NCBI GenBank assembly: GCA_903908785.1
Contig: CAIVTL010000467.1
Coordinates: 1 to 13,218 of the forward strand
Reading direction: 5' to 3'
DNA from: Caldifarciminota bacterium
GTDB taxonomy: Bacteria; Hydrothermota; Tepidihabitantia; Tepidihabitantales; Tepidihabitantaceae
DNA length: 13,218 bases
This document shows, in pieces, positions 6,942-13,082 of this stretch; the stretch's first letter is position 1, and each line of letters begins with the position of its first letter. The notes under the pieces are model-generated. The model was given only the letters and a program-made list of their open reading frames with translations. It did no database searches and was not told the DNA's origin. Made by a program: the position numbers and the translations under genes.

Positions 6942-8087
6942 ATGACCAGAGTCGAGGTCGCTCCGAAAGTCCTGAACTGGGCGATTGAGCGAGCCGGCTT
7001 CACCCCTGGTGAGCTCGCTCAGCGCATCCCCCAGCTTCCGGCTTGGACGCGCGGCGAGCCACACCCGACACTGAAGCAGCTTGAAGGATTCGCCAAGGCA
7101 ACCCACGTACCTCTTGGCTACCTGTTCCTTCCGGAGCCGCCGGTCGAGACCGTGCCGATTCCCGACTTCCGTACGGTCGCCCGCACGCGGGTCAGACGTC
7201 CGAGCCCGGATCTGCTCGACACTCTCTACATCTGCCAGCAACGTCAGGAGTGGTACAAGGATTTCGAACGGGCCATGGGCGGCAGGCCGCTTGAGTTCGT
7301 CGGCTCGGTGAAGGTCTCTCAGAACGCGGTCCCGATCGCGGCGGCTATCCGTCACGCTCTCGGGTTCGACGTGGAGGAGCGCAGACGCATGCCGTACTGG
7401 ACCGATGCGCTGCGCAGCTTCATAGCGCAAGCTGATGATCTGGGCGTGCTGGTGATGGTAAGCGGCGTCGTGGGCAGCAACAATCGGCGCAAGCTCAACC
7501 CGCGGGAGTTTCGTGGATTCGCCCTGGCCGACGGCATCGCTCCGCTGGTTTTCATCAACGGTGCCGACACCAAGGCCGCGCAGATGTTCACGTTGGCACA
7601 TGAGCTGGCACACATCTGGCTCGGTCAGTCCGCCCTCTCCGATTCGCAGGCATACGTGTTACCGGACCATGAGGTCGAGCGGTGGTGCAATCAGGTGGCC
7701 GCCGAACTGCTCGTGCCGCTGGACCTTTTCCGCGACGAGTACAACCGACGCGCCGAGTTGCGGGAAGAGACCGACCGTCTAGCGCGGCGCTTCAAGGTCA
7801 GCACGCTGGTTGTCCTGCGCCGGATTCACGATGCCGGCGGGCTCACGTGGGACGACTATCTGGCCGCGTACGGTGAGGAACTTGAGCGCCTGCTCGCGCT
7901 CCCGCGCGGAAGCGGAGGCAACTTCTATCTGACGCTGGGCGCACGGGCCAGCAAGCGGTTCGCCCGCGCTCTGGTGGTCAGCACGCTGGAAGGTCGGTCT
8001 TCCTTCACGGAGGCCTTCCGGCTTCTCGGGTTCAAGAAGATGACGACTTTCGAGGACTTGCAGCGCAGCCTGGGTATGGGTGTCTGA
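6942..8087 (+). CDS. Xre-type HTH and ImmA/IrrE-family metallopeptidase
   Basis: A 381-residue protein. Residues about 8-64 form an Xre-like helix-turn-helix (VLNWAIERAGFTPGELAQRI, then LKQLEGFAKATHVPLGYLFL). The central part holds the ImmA/IrrE peptidase core: FTLAHELAHIWLG (216-228) with zinc ligands His220 and His224 and catalytic Glu221, then VERWCNQVAAELLVP (245-259), which supplies the usual third acidic ligand. The C-terminal third (about 285-381) is the extension of the long COG2856 subfamily. Family members cleave a partner repressor or serve as the antitoxin side of a pair. The next gene overlaps by one base (TGATG), so the two products should be made together. The start lies nine bases after the fusion gene's stop and has no clear Shine-Dalgarno, consistent with reinitiation. 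It may regulate the operon, act as antitoxin, or both. Confidence 0.9.
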   Translation: MTRVEVAPKVLNWAIERAGFTPGELAQRIPQLPAWTRGEPHPTLKQLEGFAKATHVPLGYLFLPEPPVETVPIPDFRTVARTRVRRPSPDLLDTLYICQQRQEWYKDFERAMGGRPLEFVGSVKVSQNAVPIAAAIRHALGFDVEERRRMPYWTDALRSFIAQADDLGVLVMVSGVVGSNNRRKLNPREFRGFALADGIAPLVFINGADTKAAQMFTLAHELAHIWLGQSALSDSQAYVLPDHEVERWCNQVAAELLVPLDLFRDEYNRRAELREETDRLARRFKVSTLVVLRRIHDAGGLTWDDYLAAYGEELERLLALPRGSGGNFYLTLGARASKRFARALVVSTLEGRSSFTEAFRLLGFKKMTTFEDLQRSLGMGV

Positions 8088-8581
8088 TGGCCTACGTCCT
8101 CGATGCCAACGTGTTCATCGCGGCGAAGAATCTGCATTACGGGCTGGACTTCTGTCCGGCCTTCTGGGACTGGCTCGTCGAGAACAATGCTGCTGGCCTG
8201 GTGTTCAGCATCGAGAAGGTCGGAGACGAGGTGCGCGCCCTTGCGGATGAGTTGTCGGCATGGGCCGGGGCACGCGGAGCCGGTTTTTTTCTGCGACCCG
8301 ACGCGGCGGCCGTTCCATCACTGGCCGCTGTGAGCGCCTGGGCGACCGGCCAACGCTACGAGCCCGCAGCTGTTAGCACCTTTCTCCAGCTAGCTGACTA
8401 CTACCTCGTCGCGCAGGCCCACGCCGGCCGGCACACGGTTGTGACGCACGAGGTTCCTTCGGCCTCGGTTCGCAAGATCAAGATCCCGGACGCCTGCATT
8501 GGCCTCGGCGTCAAGTGCGTGACGCCGTACGAGATGCTCCGCACCGAGAGAGCGCGGTTCATCCTGGGTCCGCGTCCGTGA
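8087..8581 (+). CDS. DUF4411 PIN-like protein, putative toxin
   Basis: A 164-residue protein of the DUF4411 type, a PIN-domain-like family. It opens with YVLDANVFIAAK (Asp6), followed by SIEKVGDEVR (acidic 43 and 48), LADYYLVAQA (Asp104), VVTHEVPS (Glu122) and IKIPDACIGLGV (Asp135). These acidic residues are the expected metal-binding set of a PIN nuclease. Such proteins are repeatedly found next to Xre/ImmA proteins, and the pair has been proposed as a type II toxin-antitoxin system; activity is not shown here. Its ATG overlaps the upstream stop (TGATG) and its stop overlaps the hsdR start (GTGA), so it is locked into the restriction operon. A run of seven T at 8284-8290 encodes Gly-Phe-Phe and is a possible slippage site in an otherwise GC-rich gene. 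RNA cleavage by this protein is inferred. Confidence 0.85.
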   Translation: MAYVLDANVFIAAKNLHYGLDFCPAFWDWLVENNAAGLVFSIEKVGDEVRALADELSAWAGARGAGFFLRPDAAAVPSLAAVSAWATGQRYEPAAVSTFLQLADYYLVAQAHAGRHTVVTHEVPSASVRKIKIPDACIGLGVKCVTPYEMLRTERARFILGPRP

Positions 8582-11500
8582 GTAGCACGTCCGAAGCCGC
8601 CTTCGAGTCCGTAATCGAGTCGCATCTGCTGGCGAACGGGTACGTTGCCCTGAGCCGTGACGGGTTCGACCCGAACCGTGGCATTTTCCCTGAGTCTGTG
8701 CTAGCCTTCATCCGCGAGACGCAGTCAAAGGAGTGGGCCAAGTTGGAGGCTCTGCACGGCGACAAGACCGGTGAACAGGTTCTCAGCGACCTGTGCAAGT
8801 GGATGGATGCCAACGGCTCACTTGCGACGTTGCGCCACGGATTCAAGTGCTACGGAAGGACTCTGCGCGTGGCATTCTTCAAGGCTGCGCACGAGTTGAA
8901 CCCGGAACTGGAGGCCCGCTACGCCGCGAACCGGGTCGGCATCACCCGGCAACTGCACTTCTCAACTGCACATCCGGACAAGTCCGTAGACGTGACCATC
9001 AGTTTGAACGGCATTCCGGTCGCCACCGTGGAACTGAAGAACCAAATGACTGGGCAGACTGCGGAAGATGCGGTTAAGCAGTACCAGCGCGACCGGGACC
9101 AACGCGAGCCGGTCTTTGAGTTCAAACGCCGAACCCTGGTGCATTTCGCGGTTGATACCGAAGCCGTGTTTATGACGACACGGCTGGCAGGCACTGCCAC
9201 GTACTTTCTGCCGTTCAACAAGGGCTACAACAACGGGGCCGGGAACCCACCCGACCCGGCCGGTAGGACGTATCGCACCGCATATCTCTGGGAGGAGGTG
9301 CTGCAGCGAGACAGCCTGCTCGACCTGCTGGCGCGGTTCATACACCTCCAGTCGGACGAGAAGCGCGACGACCAGGGCCGCAAGGTGAAGAAAGAGACTA
9401 TGATATTCCCGCGCTACCATCAGTTGCAGGCGGTGCGGCTGCTGGTGGAGGCGGCTCGGAGCGAAGGGGCTGGATACAACTACTTGATTGAGCATTCGGC
9501 CGGAAGCGGGAAGAGCAACACGATTGGCTGGCTGGCGCACCGGCTGTCCTCGCTGCATGACGCGCAGAACCAGCGCGTCTTCGACAGCGTGGTCGTGGTG
9601 ACTGACAGGGTCGTGCTCGACCAGCAGATGCAGGACACAATATACCAATTCGACCACACGCGGGGCGTGATACAGAAGATCGACGAGGACTCCAGACAAC
9701 TCGCCGAGGCGCTGGAGAACGCGGTTCCGATTATCATCACCACACTCCAGAAGTTTCCATTCGTATCACGTCATCTGCTCAAGATGGCCGAGGAACGCGG
9801 CGCGACAGGCACGGGCAGGCTCCAGACCCGGCGTTGCGCGGTCATAGTTGATGAGGCGCATAGCTCGCAGGGCGGCGAGACTGCAACCGACCTCAAGGAA
9901 GTGCTGGGCGGAGAAGACCTGCACGAAGAGGCCAAGAAACGGGCAGCCGAAGATGGTCAGGAGGGCATGGAGGAGTTGTTCCGCAGCATGGCCAAGCGCG
10001 GCAGGCAGGCAAACCTGAGCTTCTTCGCGTTCACCGCCACGCCCAAGTACAAGACATTCGCGGTCTTCGGGCGCGACGGCGAGCCGACGCACCGCTATAC
10101 CATGCGCCAAGCTATAGACGAGGGGTTCATCCTCGACGTGCTCAAGAACTACATCACGTACAAGGCGTACTACAGGTTGCTGAAGGCATGTGCCGATGAC
10201 CCGAACGTTGAGAGGAAGAAGGCGGCACAGGCGCTGGCGCGATTCATGAAGCTGCACCCGCACAACATCGCCCAGAAGACCGAGATAATGGTCGAGCACT
10301 TCAACGCCGTAACCCGGCATCGAATTGGCGGGCGCGCCAAGGCTATGGTTGTGACCGGCTCGCGGCTGGAGGCCGTGCGCTACAAGCAGAGTTTCGACGT
10401 GTATATCGCGGCGAAGGGCTATGCCATCAAGACGCTGGTGGCGTTCTCGGGCACGGTGCAGGACGACAAGCTGGAGGCTGTGACCTACACGGAAGAGGGC
10501 ATGAACCTCGGCATCCGCGAGAAGGAACTGCCGGAGAAGTTCGCCACGCCAGAATATTCCGTTCTGCTCGTAGCCGAGAAGTACCAGACCGGGTTCGACC
10601 AGCCGCTCCTGCACACGATGTACGTGGACCGGCGACTAGCCGGCATTCAGGCGGTGCAGTCGCTGTCCCGGTTGAACCGCATCCATCCGCTGAAGGAAGA
10701 CACGTTCGTCCTGGACTTCGTGAACGACCGAGAGGAGATCCGCGAGGCGTTCAAGGTCTACTACGAAGGCGCGGAGATGGGCGACGAGGTTGACCCGGCG
10801 CGAATGTACCAGCTTAAGGGCGAACTGGACGAGTCGGGCATCTACCTGGCCGAAGAAGTCGAACGGTTCTGTATGGTCTACTTCAAGCCGAAGCAGAGGC
10901 AGAGCCCGGCTGACCATCAAGCTATGAACGCCATCCTCGACCCGGCGGTGTCGCGCTTCAAGGCTTGGCGTGACCGGGATGAAGCCGAGGCCGAACTCTG
11001 GCGGGGCAATGTCGTGGCGTTCCGGAACCTCTATGCTTTCCTGAGCCAGGTTATCCCGTATCAGGATTCGGACTTGGAACGGTTGTACGTCTTCCTGCGT
11101 CATCTCGCGACTAAGCTCCCAAGACGACAGGGCGGACCCGGCTACCAGTTTGACGAGAGCGTGCGGCTGGATTATTACCGGCTTCAGAAGTTGAGCGAGG
11201 GTTCCATCTGCCTGAAGGACGGAGAGGCATCCCGCCTCGACGGGCCGTCTGAGGTCGGAAGCGGGCTGGTGCGCGATGAACCAATGGCTCTGTCGCGGTT
11301 GATAGACATCGTGAACGAGCGATTCGGGACCGACTTCAACCAGGCAGACCAGTTGTTCTTCGACCAGGTTGTGGAGGCCGCCATGACCGACGAGGCCATG
11401 AAACAGGCGGCTGCGGTGAACCCGGAGGACAAGTTCGAACTCGTGTTCAAGAACCTCCTTGAGACGCTCTTCGTAGAACGCATGGACCAGAACGAAGGCA

Positions 11501-11607
11501 TCTTCGTCCGCTACATGAACGACCCGGCTTTCCAGAAGGTGGTTACCGAATGGCTGGCTCGCGAGGCGTATCGGAAACTGCGCGCCCAGCCAGCGAAGGA
11601 GGTTTGA
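8578..11607 (+). CDS. hsdR: Type I restriction endonuclease subunit HsdR
   Basis: A 1009-residue motor and nuclease subunit. The N-terminal nuclease domain shows Asp138 and VATVELKNQ, where Glu152 and Lys154 complete the PD-(D/E)XK site. The helicase part has the Walker A motif SAGSGKS (307-313), DEAH (425-428), TATP (486-489), VAEKYQTGFDQP (666-677) and the motif VI arginines in QSLSRLNR (694-701). The C-terminal domain that binds the methylase core ends in KFELVFKNLLETLFVERMDQNEGIFVRYM-like sequence (about 930-985). I choose the GTG at 8578 because it overlaps the DUF4411 stop in a GTGA junction and leaves the usual N-terminus (SSTSEAAFESVIESHLL). An in-frame ATG at 8515 would add 21 unlikely residues inside the upstream gene. 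It should form an R2-M2-S2-like complex with the M-S fusion, translocate DNA with ATP, and cut unmodified DNA. All key motifs are intact. Confidence 0.95.
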   Translation: MSSTSEAAFESVIESHLLANGYVALSRDGFDPNRGIFPESVLAFIRETQSKEWAKLEALHGDKTGEQVLSDLCKWMDANGSLATLRHGFKCYGRTLRVAFFKAAHELNPELEARYAANRVGITRQLHFSTAHPDKSVDVTISLNGIPVATVELKNQMTGQTAEDAVKQYQRDRDQREPVFEFKRRTLVHFAVDTEAVFMTTRLAGTATYFLPFNKGYNNGAGNPPDPAGRTYRTAYLWEEVLQRDSLLDLLARFIHLQSDEKRDDQGRKVKKETMIFPRYHQLQAVRLLVEAARSEGAGYNYLIEHSAGSGKSNTIGWLAHRLSSLHDAQNQRVFDSVVVVTDRVVLDQQMQDTIYQFDHTRGVIQKIDEDSRQLAEALENAVPIIITTLQKFPFVSRHLLKMAEERGATGTGRLQTRRCAVIVDEAHSSQGGETATDLKEVLGGEDLHEEAKKRAAEDGQEGMEELFRSMAKRGRQANLSFFAFTATPKYKTFAVFGRDGEPTHRYTMRQAIDEGFILDVLKNYITYKAYYRLLKACADDPNVERKKAAQALARFMKLHPHNIAQKTEIMVEHFNAVTRHRIGGRAKAMVVTGSRLEAVRYKQSFDVYIAAKGYAIKTLVAFSGTVQDDKLEAVTYTEEGMNLGIREKELPEKFATPEYSVLLVAEKYQTGFDQPLLHTMYVDRRLAGIQAVQSLSRLNRIHPLKEDTFVLDFVNDREEIREAFKVYYEGAEMGDEVDPARMYQLKGELDESGIYLAEEVERFCMVYFKPKQRQSPADHQAMNAILDPAVSRFKAWRDRDEAEAELWRGNVVAFRNLYAFLSQVIPYQDSDLERLYVFLRHLATKLPRRQGGPGYQFDESVRLDYYRLQKLSEGSICLKDGEASRLDGPSEVGSGLVRDEPMALSRLIDIVNERFGTDFNQADQLFFDQVVEAAMTDEAMKQAAAVNPEDKFELVFKNLLETLFVERMDQNEGIFVRYMNDPAFQKVVTEWLAREAYRKLRAQPAKEV

Positions 11608-11610
11608 CAC

Positions 11611-11772
11611 ATGGCAAAAGTGAACTTCGGGGGGGGTAGGGACAGTCACCTATTAGAATCCGGGGGGCGAGGAGGCTTACGACATTCAACCCGATGCCCA
11701 CCCTACGCGGCTGAGCCATCGGATGGCACCTGCCTGCGGGAGAGCATCATAATGAACCGCGGTTCCCGGTGA
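11611..11772 (+). pseudogene. Truncated start of a gene following hsdR
   Basis: AAGGAGG at 11596-11602, the best Shine-Dalgarno in the window, lies eight bases before an ATG whose first codons read MAKVNFGG. A run of eight G (11629-11636) follows, and then the 33-bp direct repeat at 11640. In the current frame the ORF ends after 53 residues of non-protein-like sequence; with one base less in the G run it stops after 14 residues, with one more after 9. This looks like the intact 5' end of a lost operon gene, cut where repeat DNA joins. Operons of this restriction class often carry a YgjP/SprT-like metallopeptidase gene after hsdR, and the opening would fit one, but eight residues cannot establish that. 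I see no remainder of the gene after the second repeat. Confidence 0.55.
11640..11672 (+). repeat. 33-bp direct repeat, left copy
   Basis: A 33-base sequence beginning GGACAGTCACCTATTAGAAT and ending CCGGGGGGCGAGG. It is identical to 12525-12557, and the copies start 885 bp apart. It lies just after the broken ORF start and before the RHH-PIN pair. The GGACAGTCACC core resembles dispersed repeats I associate with REP-associated transposase families; that link is from memory and unverified. Confidence 0.85.
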
Positions 11773-11831
11773 TATGACTGGAATCCGGTGTCGGTAGCCG
11801 GATTGTGCGCGACGGGGGGCGGAGGTCGGAG
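11673..11831. other. Noncoding segment with three inverted repeats
   Basis: Between the left direct repeat and the toxin-antitoxin promoter lie three inverted repeats: CCGATG (11691-11696) with CATCGG (11717-11722); the perfect 12-bp palindrome GAACCGCGGTTC (11754-11765); and AATCCGG (11782-11788) with CCGGATT (11798-11804) around a nine-base loop. No T-tract follows any of them. It could be a recombination site, a structured RNA or a remnant of a mobile element; nothing identifies it. Confidence 0.4.
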
Positions 11832-11860
11832 TTGACAGACAGGCACCCGTGTCTTACATT
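11832..11860 (+). promoter_or_regulatory. Near-consensus promoter and likely operator of the RHH-PIN pair
   Basis: TTGACA (11832-11837), exactly consensus, is followed after 17 bases by TACATT (11855-11860), four of six. Transcription would start near 11867, only about three bases before the ATG at 11870, so the mRNA should be almost leaderless. No Shine-Dalgarno precedes that ATG, which agrees. The -10 box overlaps the small inverted repeat TACATTGTA (11855-11863), followed by GTACTAC, a plausible site for autorepression by the ribbon-helix-helix antitoxin. Confidence 0.65.
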
Positions 11861-11869
11861 GTACTACAT

Positions 11870-12091
11870 ATGAAATCAAGCACGCTCACCATTCGGCTGG
11901 ACCCGGACCTCGACAAGCTGCTCTCCCGGGCAAGCCGCCGGTCCGGCAGGAACCGCAGCCAGGTAGCCCGGGAGGCCCTGCGCCGCCAGCTTCGCCTCAG
12001 CCAGTTCGAGCAACTGCGGCAGCGGGTAATGCCATTTGCCGAGGCACGCGGTTACCTGACGGACGAGGACGTGTTTACCGAAGTCTCTTGA
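11870..12091 (+). CDS. CopG-type ribbon-helix-helix antitoxin
   Basis: A 73-residue protein. The N-terminal strand KSSTLTIRLDPDLDKLL and the helices ASRRSGRNRSQVAREALRRQL make a classic ribbon-helix-helix DNA-binding domain. The C-terminal half (FEQLRQRVMPFAEARGYLTDEDVFTEVS) is the partner-binding tail usual in antitoxins of this kind. It should dimerise on its promoter and neutralise the PIN toxin encoded next. A GTG at 11849 in frame would add seven residues but lies upstream of the predicted transcript start, so I prefer the ATG at 11870. Its stop overlaps the next start (TTGA), giving tight coupling. The family call is firm; DNA target and partner are inferred from context. Confidence 0.9.
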   Translation: MKSSTLTIRLDPDLDKLLSRASRRSGRNRSQVAREALRRQLRLSQFEQLRQRVMPFAEARGYLTDEDVFTEVS

Positions 12092-12513
12092 GGGTCTTCG
12101 TTGACACCAATGTGCTGGTCGCCGCCGTGGCGACGCGTGGGCTGTGCGCCGACGTCCTGCGCACGGTTCTCGCTTCGCACGAGTTGGTGGTTTCGCAGCA
12201 GGTATTGGACGAGGTCAGCCGAGTCCTCCGGCTGAAGTTGGGCATCGGCCCGGGCCCGGCCGCCGACTTCGTCCGGTTGCTGCGCGAGGACGCGGACGTT
12301 GCCCCGGCCGCACAGTTTCCCAATGTCGTCTTGAACGACCGCGATGACCTGCCGATTCTGGGGGCGGCGATTGCAGCCCGGGCGGAGGTGTTCGTCACCG
12401 GCGACCGGGAACTGGTGGAGTTGGGAAACGTCGAGGGCATGCGGGTCGTGTCGCCCCGCCAGTTCTGGGAGGGGTTGAAGTCACGCCGGCAGCGGCGCGG
12501 CGGGGACAGGTAG
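12088..12513 (+). CDS. PIN-domain toxin ribonuclease (COG1569-like)
   Basis: A 141-residue PIN domain protein, normal for the family. Conserved acidic residues are Asp6 in RVFVDTNVLVAA, Glu42 in VLDEVSRVL, Asp86 or Asp87 in LNDRDDLPILGAA, and Asp106 in VFVTGDRELVEL, which together form the metal-dependent RNase site. It starts at a TTG that overlaps the antitoxin stop by four bases (TTGA). A rare start with no ribosome-binding site of its own suggests that toxin output depends on antitoxin translation. It belongs with the PIN toxins that pair with ribbon-helix-helix antitoxins. The pair lies between two identical 33-bp repeats immediately downstream of the restriction operon, as stability modules often do. 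The RNA target is unknown. The C-terminus is basic (SRRQRRGGDR). Confidence 0.9.
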   Translation: MRVFVDTNVLVAAVATRGLCADVLRTVLASHELVVSQQVLDEVSRVLRLKLGIGPGPAADFVRLLREDADVAPAAQFPNVVLNDRDDLPILGAAIAARAEVFVTGDRELVELGNVEGMRVVSPRQFWEGLKSRRQRRGGDR

Positions 12514-12524
12514 CGGGGAATTAA

Positions 12525-12557
12525 GGACAGTCACCTATTAGAATCCGGGGGGCGAGG
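12525..12557 (+). repeat. 33-bp direct repeat, right copy
   Basis: Identical to 11640-11672 over all 33 bases. It starts 12 bases after the PIN toxin's stop and is preceded by GGGGAATTAA, whereas the left copy is preceded by a G run and TAG. The surroundings of the two copies are otherwise unrelated. Confidence 0.85.
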
Positions 12558-13005
12558 GCGCGCGCGGCCTCGCCGTGAGTTTCCAGTTGCCAGTTTGCAG
12601 TTGGCAGTTTGCAGTCCCGGAAACCCAACTTGGTGTTCTTGGCGAGCTTGGCGGTTCAGTCTTCCGCGTCCTACCACCAGCGCGGCATGATGAGCCTGCT
12701 TCGGCCGTAGCGGCCAAAGAAAAGGGGTTAGGGCATAGGTGTCAGGGGCTAGGGCGCGAACGAACTCAGCAGTTGGAAACCAGGGGCAAAAAGTCAGAAG
12801 TTTGGAGTTCGGAACCTTGGCGGTTCAACTGTCTGTCCGAGCCATCTGTACTACAAGGCCGCAACATCATTGTTTTCGCGACGATGTTTCTCTCCGCCGC
12901 CTCTGTCCTGAGGCCAATTGGGTCTTGAAAACCGTCGTCAAGTGCCGCCCCCCGGCGACGCAAGGCTCGGGTTCGAGCCGGGACTCAATCTGTGTCCATC
13001 TGCGT
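12558..13005. other. Repeat-rich spacer without a convincing gene
   Basis: This stretch holds the 14-bp tandem pair at 12587-12614, GTTCTTGGCGAGCTTGGCGG-type sequence at 12635-12657 (inverted relative of 1660-1682) and a second CTTGGCGGTTCAA near 12816. The plus-strand ORFs here (117 and 101 residues) run straight through the repeats, lack start signals and have compositions unlike real proteins. Confidence 0.55.
12587..12614 (+). repeat. 14-bp tandem duplication
   Basis: TTGCCAGTTTGCAG (12587-12600) is followed immediately by TTGGCAGTTTGCAG (12601-12614), with one difference. A related reverse-sense word, CTGCCAACTGCAAAC-like, lies near 3719-3733. Confidence 0.6.
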
Positions 13006-13082
13006 TCATCTGTGGTCGGTACTCTTCGGTCCTCGCCGTCCTAACCCAGAATCTGCGTAATCTGTGAAATCTGTGGATAGTC
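12988..13082 (+). repeat. ATCTGTG short-unit arrays
   Basis: Two short arrays share the same core. ATCTGTGTCC, ATCTGCGTTC and ATCTGTGGTC are three 10-bp units at 12988-13017. ATCTGCGTA, ATCTGTGAA and ATCTGTGGA are three 9-bp units at 13051-13077, followed by TAGTC. The second array is the inverted partner of 1951-1973. Confidence 0.7.

Noticed and set aside
6438..7613. 391-residue minus-strand ORF across the fusion and ImmA genes
   Set aside because: Antisense to two well-supported genes; its protein resembles nothing known.
8515..8577. ATG start for hsdR 63 bases upstream
   Set aside because: It lies inside the DUF4411 gene and adds residues unlike HsdR N-termini; the overlapping GTG gives the usual beginning.
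11849..11869. GTG start for the RHH antitoxin
   Set aside because: It would lie upstream of the transcript start predicted by the near-consensus promoter, and the added residues are not part of the RHH fold.
12575..13044. Two overlapping plus-strand ORFs of 117 and 101 residues
   Set aside because: Both read through tandem and dispersed repeats and lack start signals.
12988..13082. Possible CRISPR-like array
   Set aside because: Units are only 9-10 bp, contiguous, without unique spacers; no cas genes are nearby.
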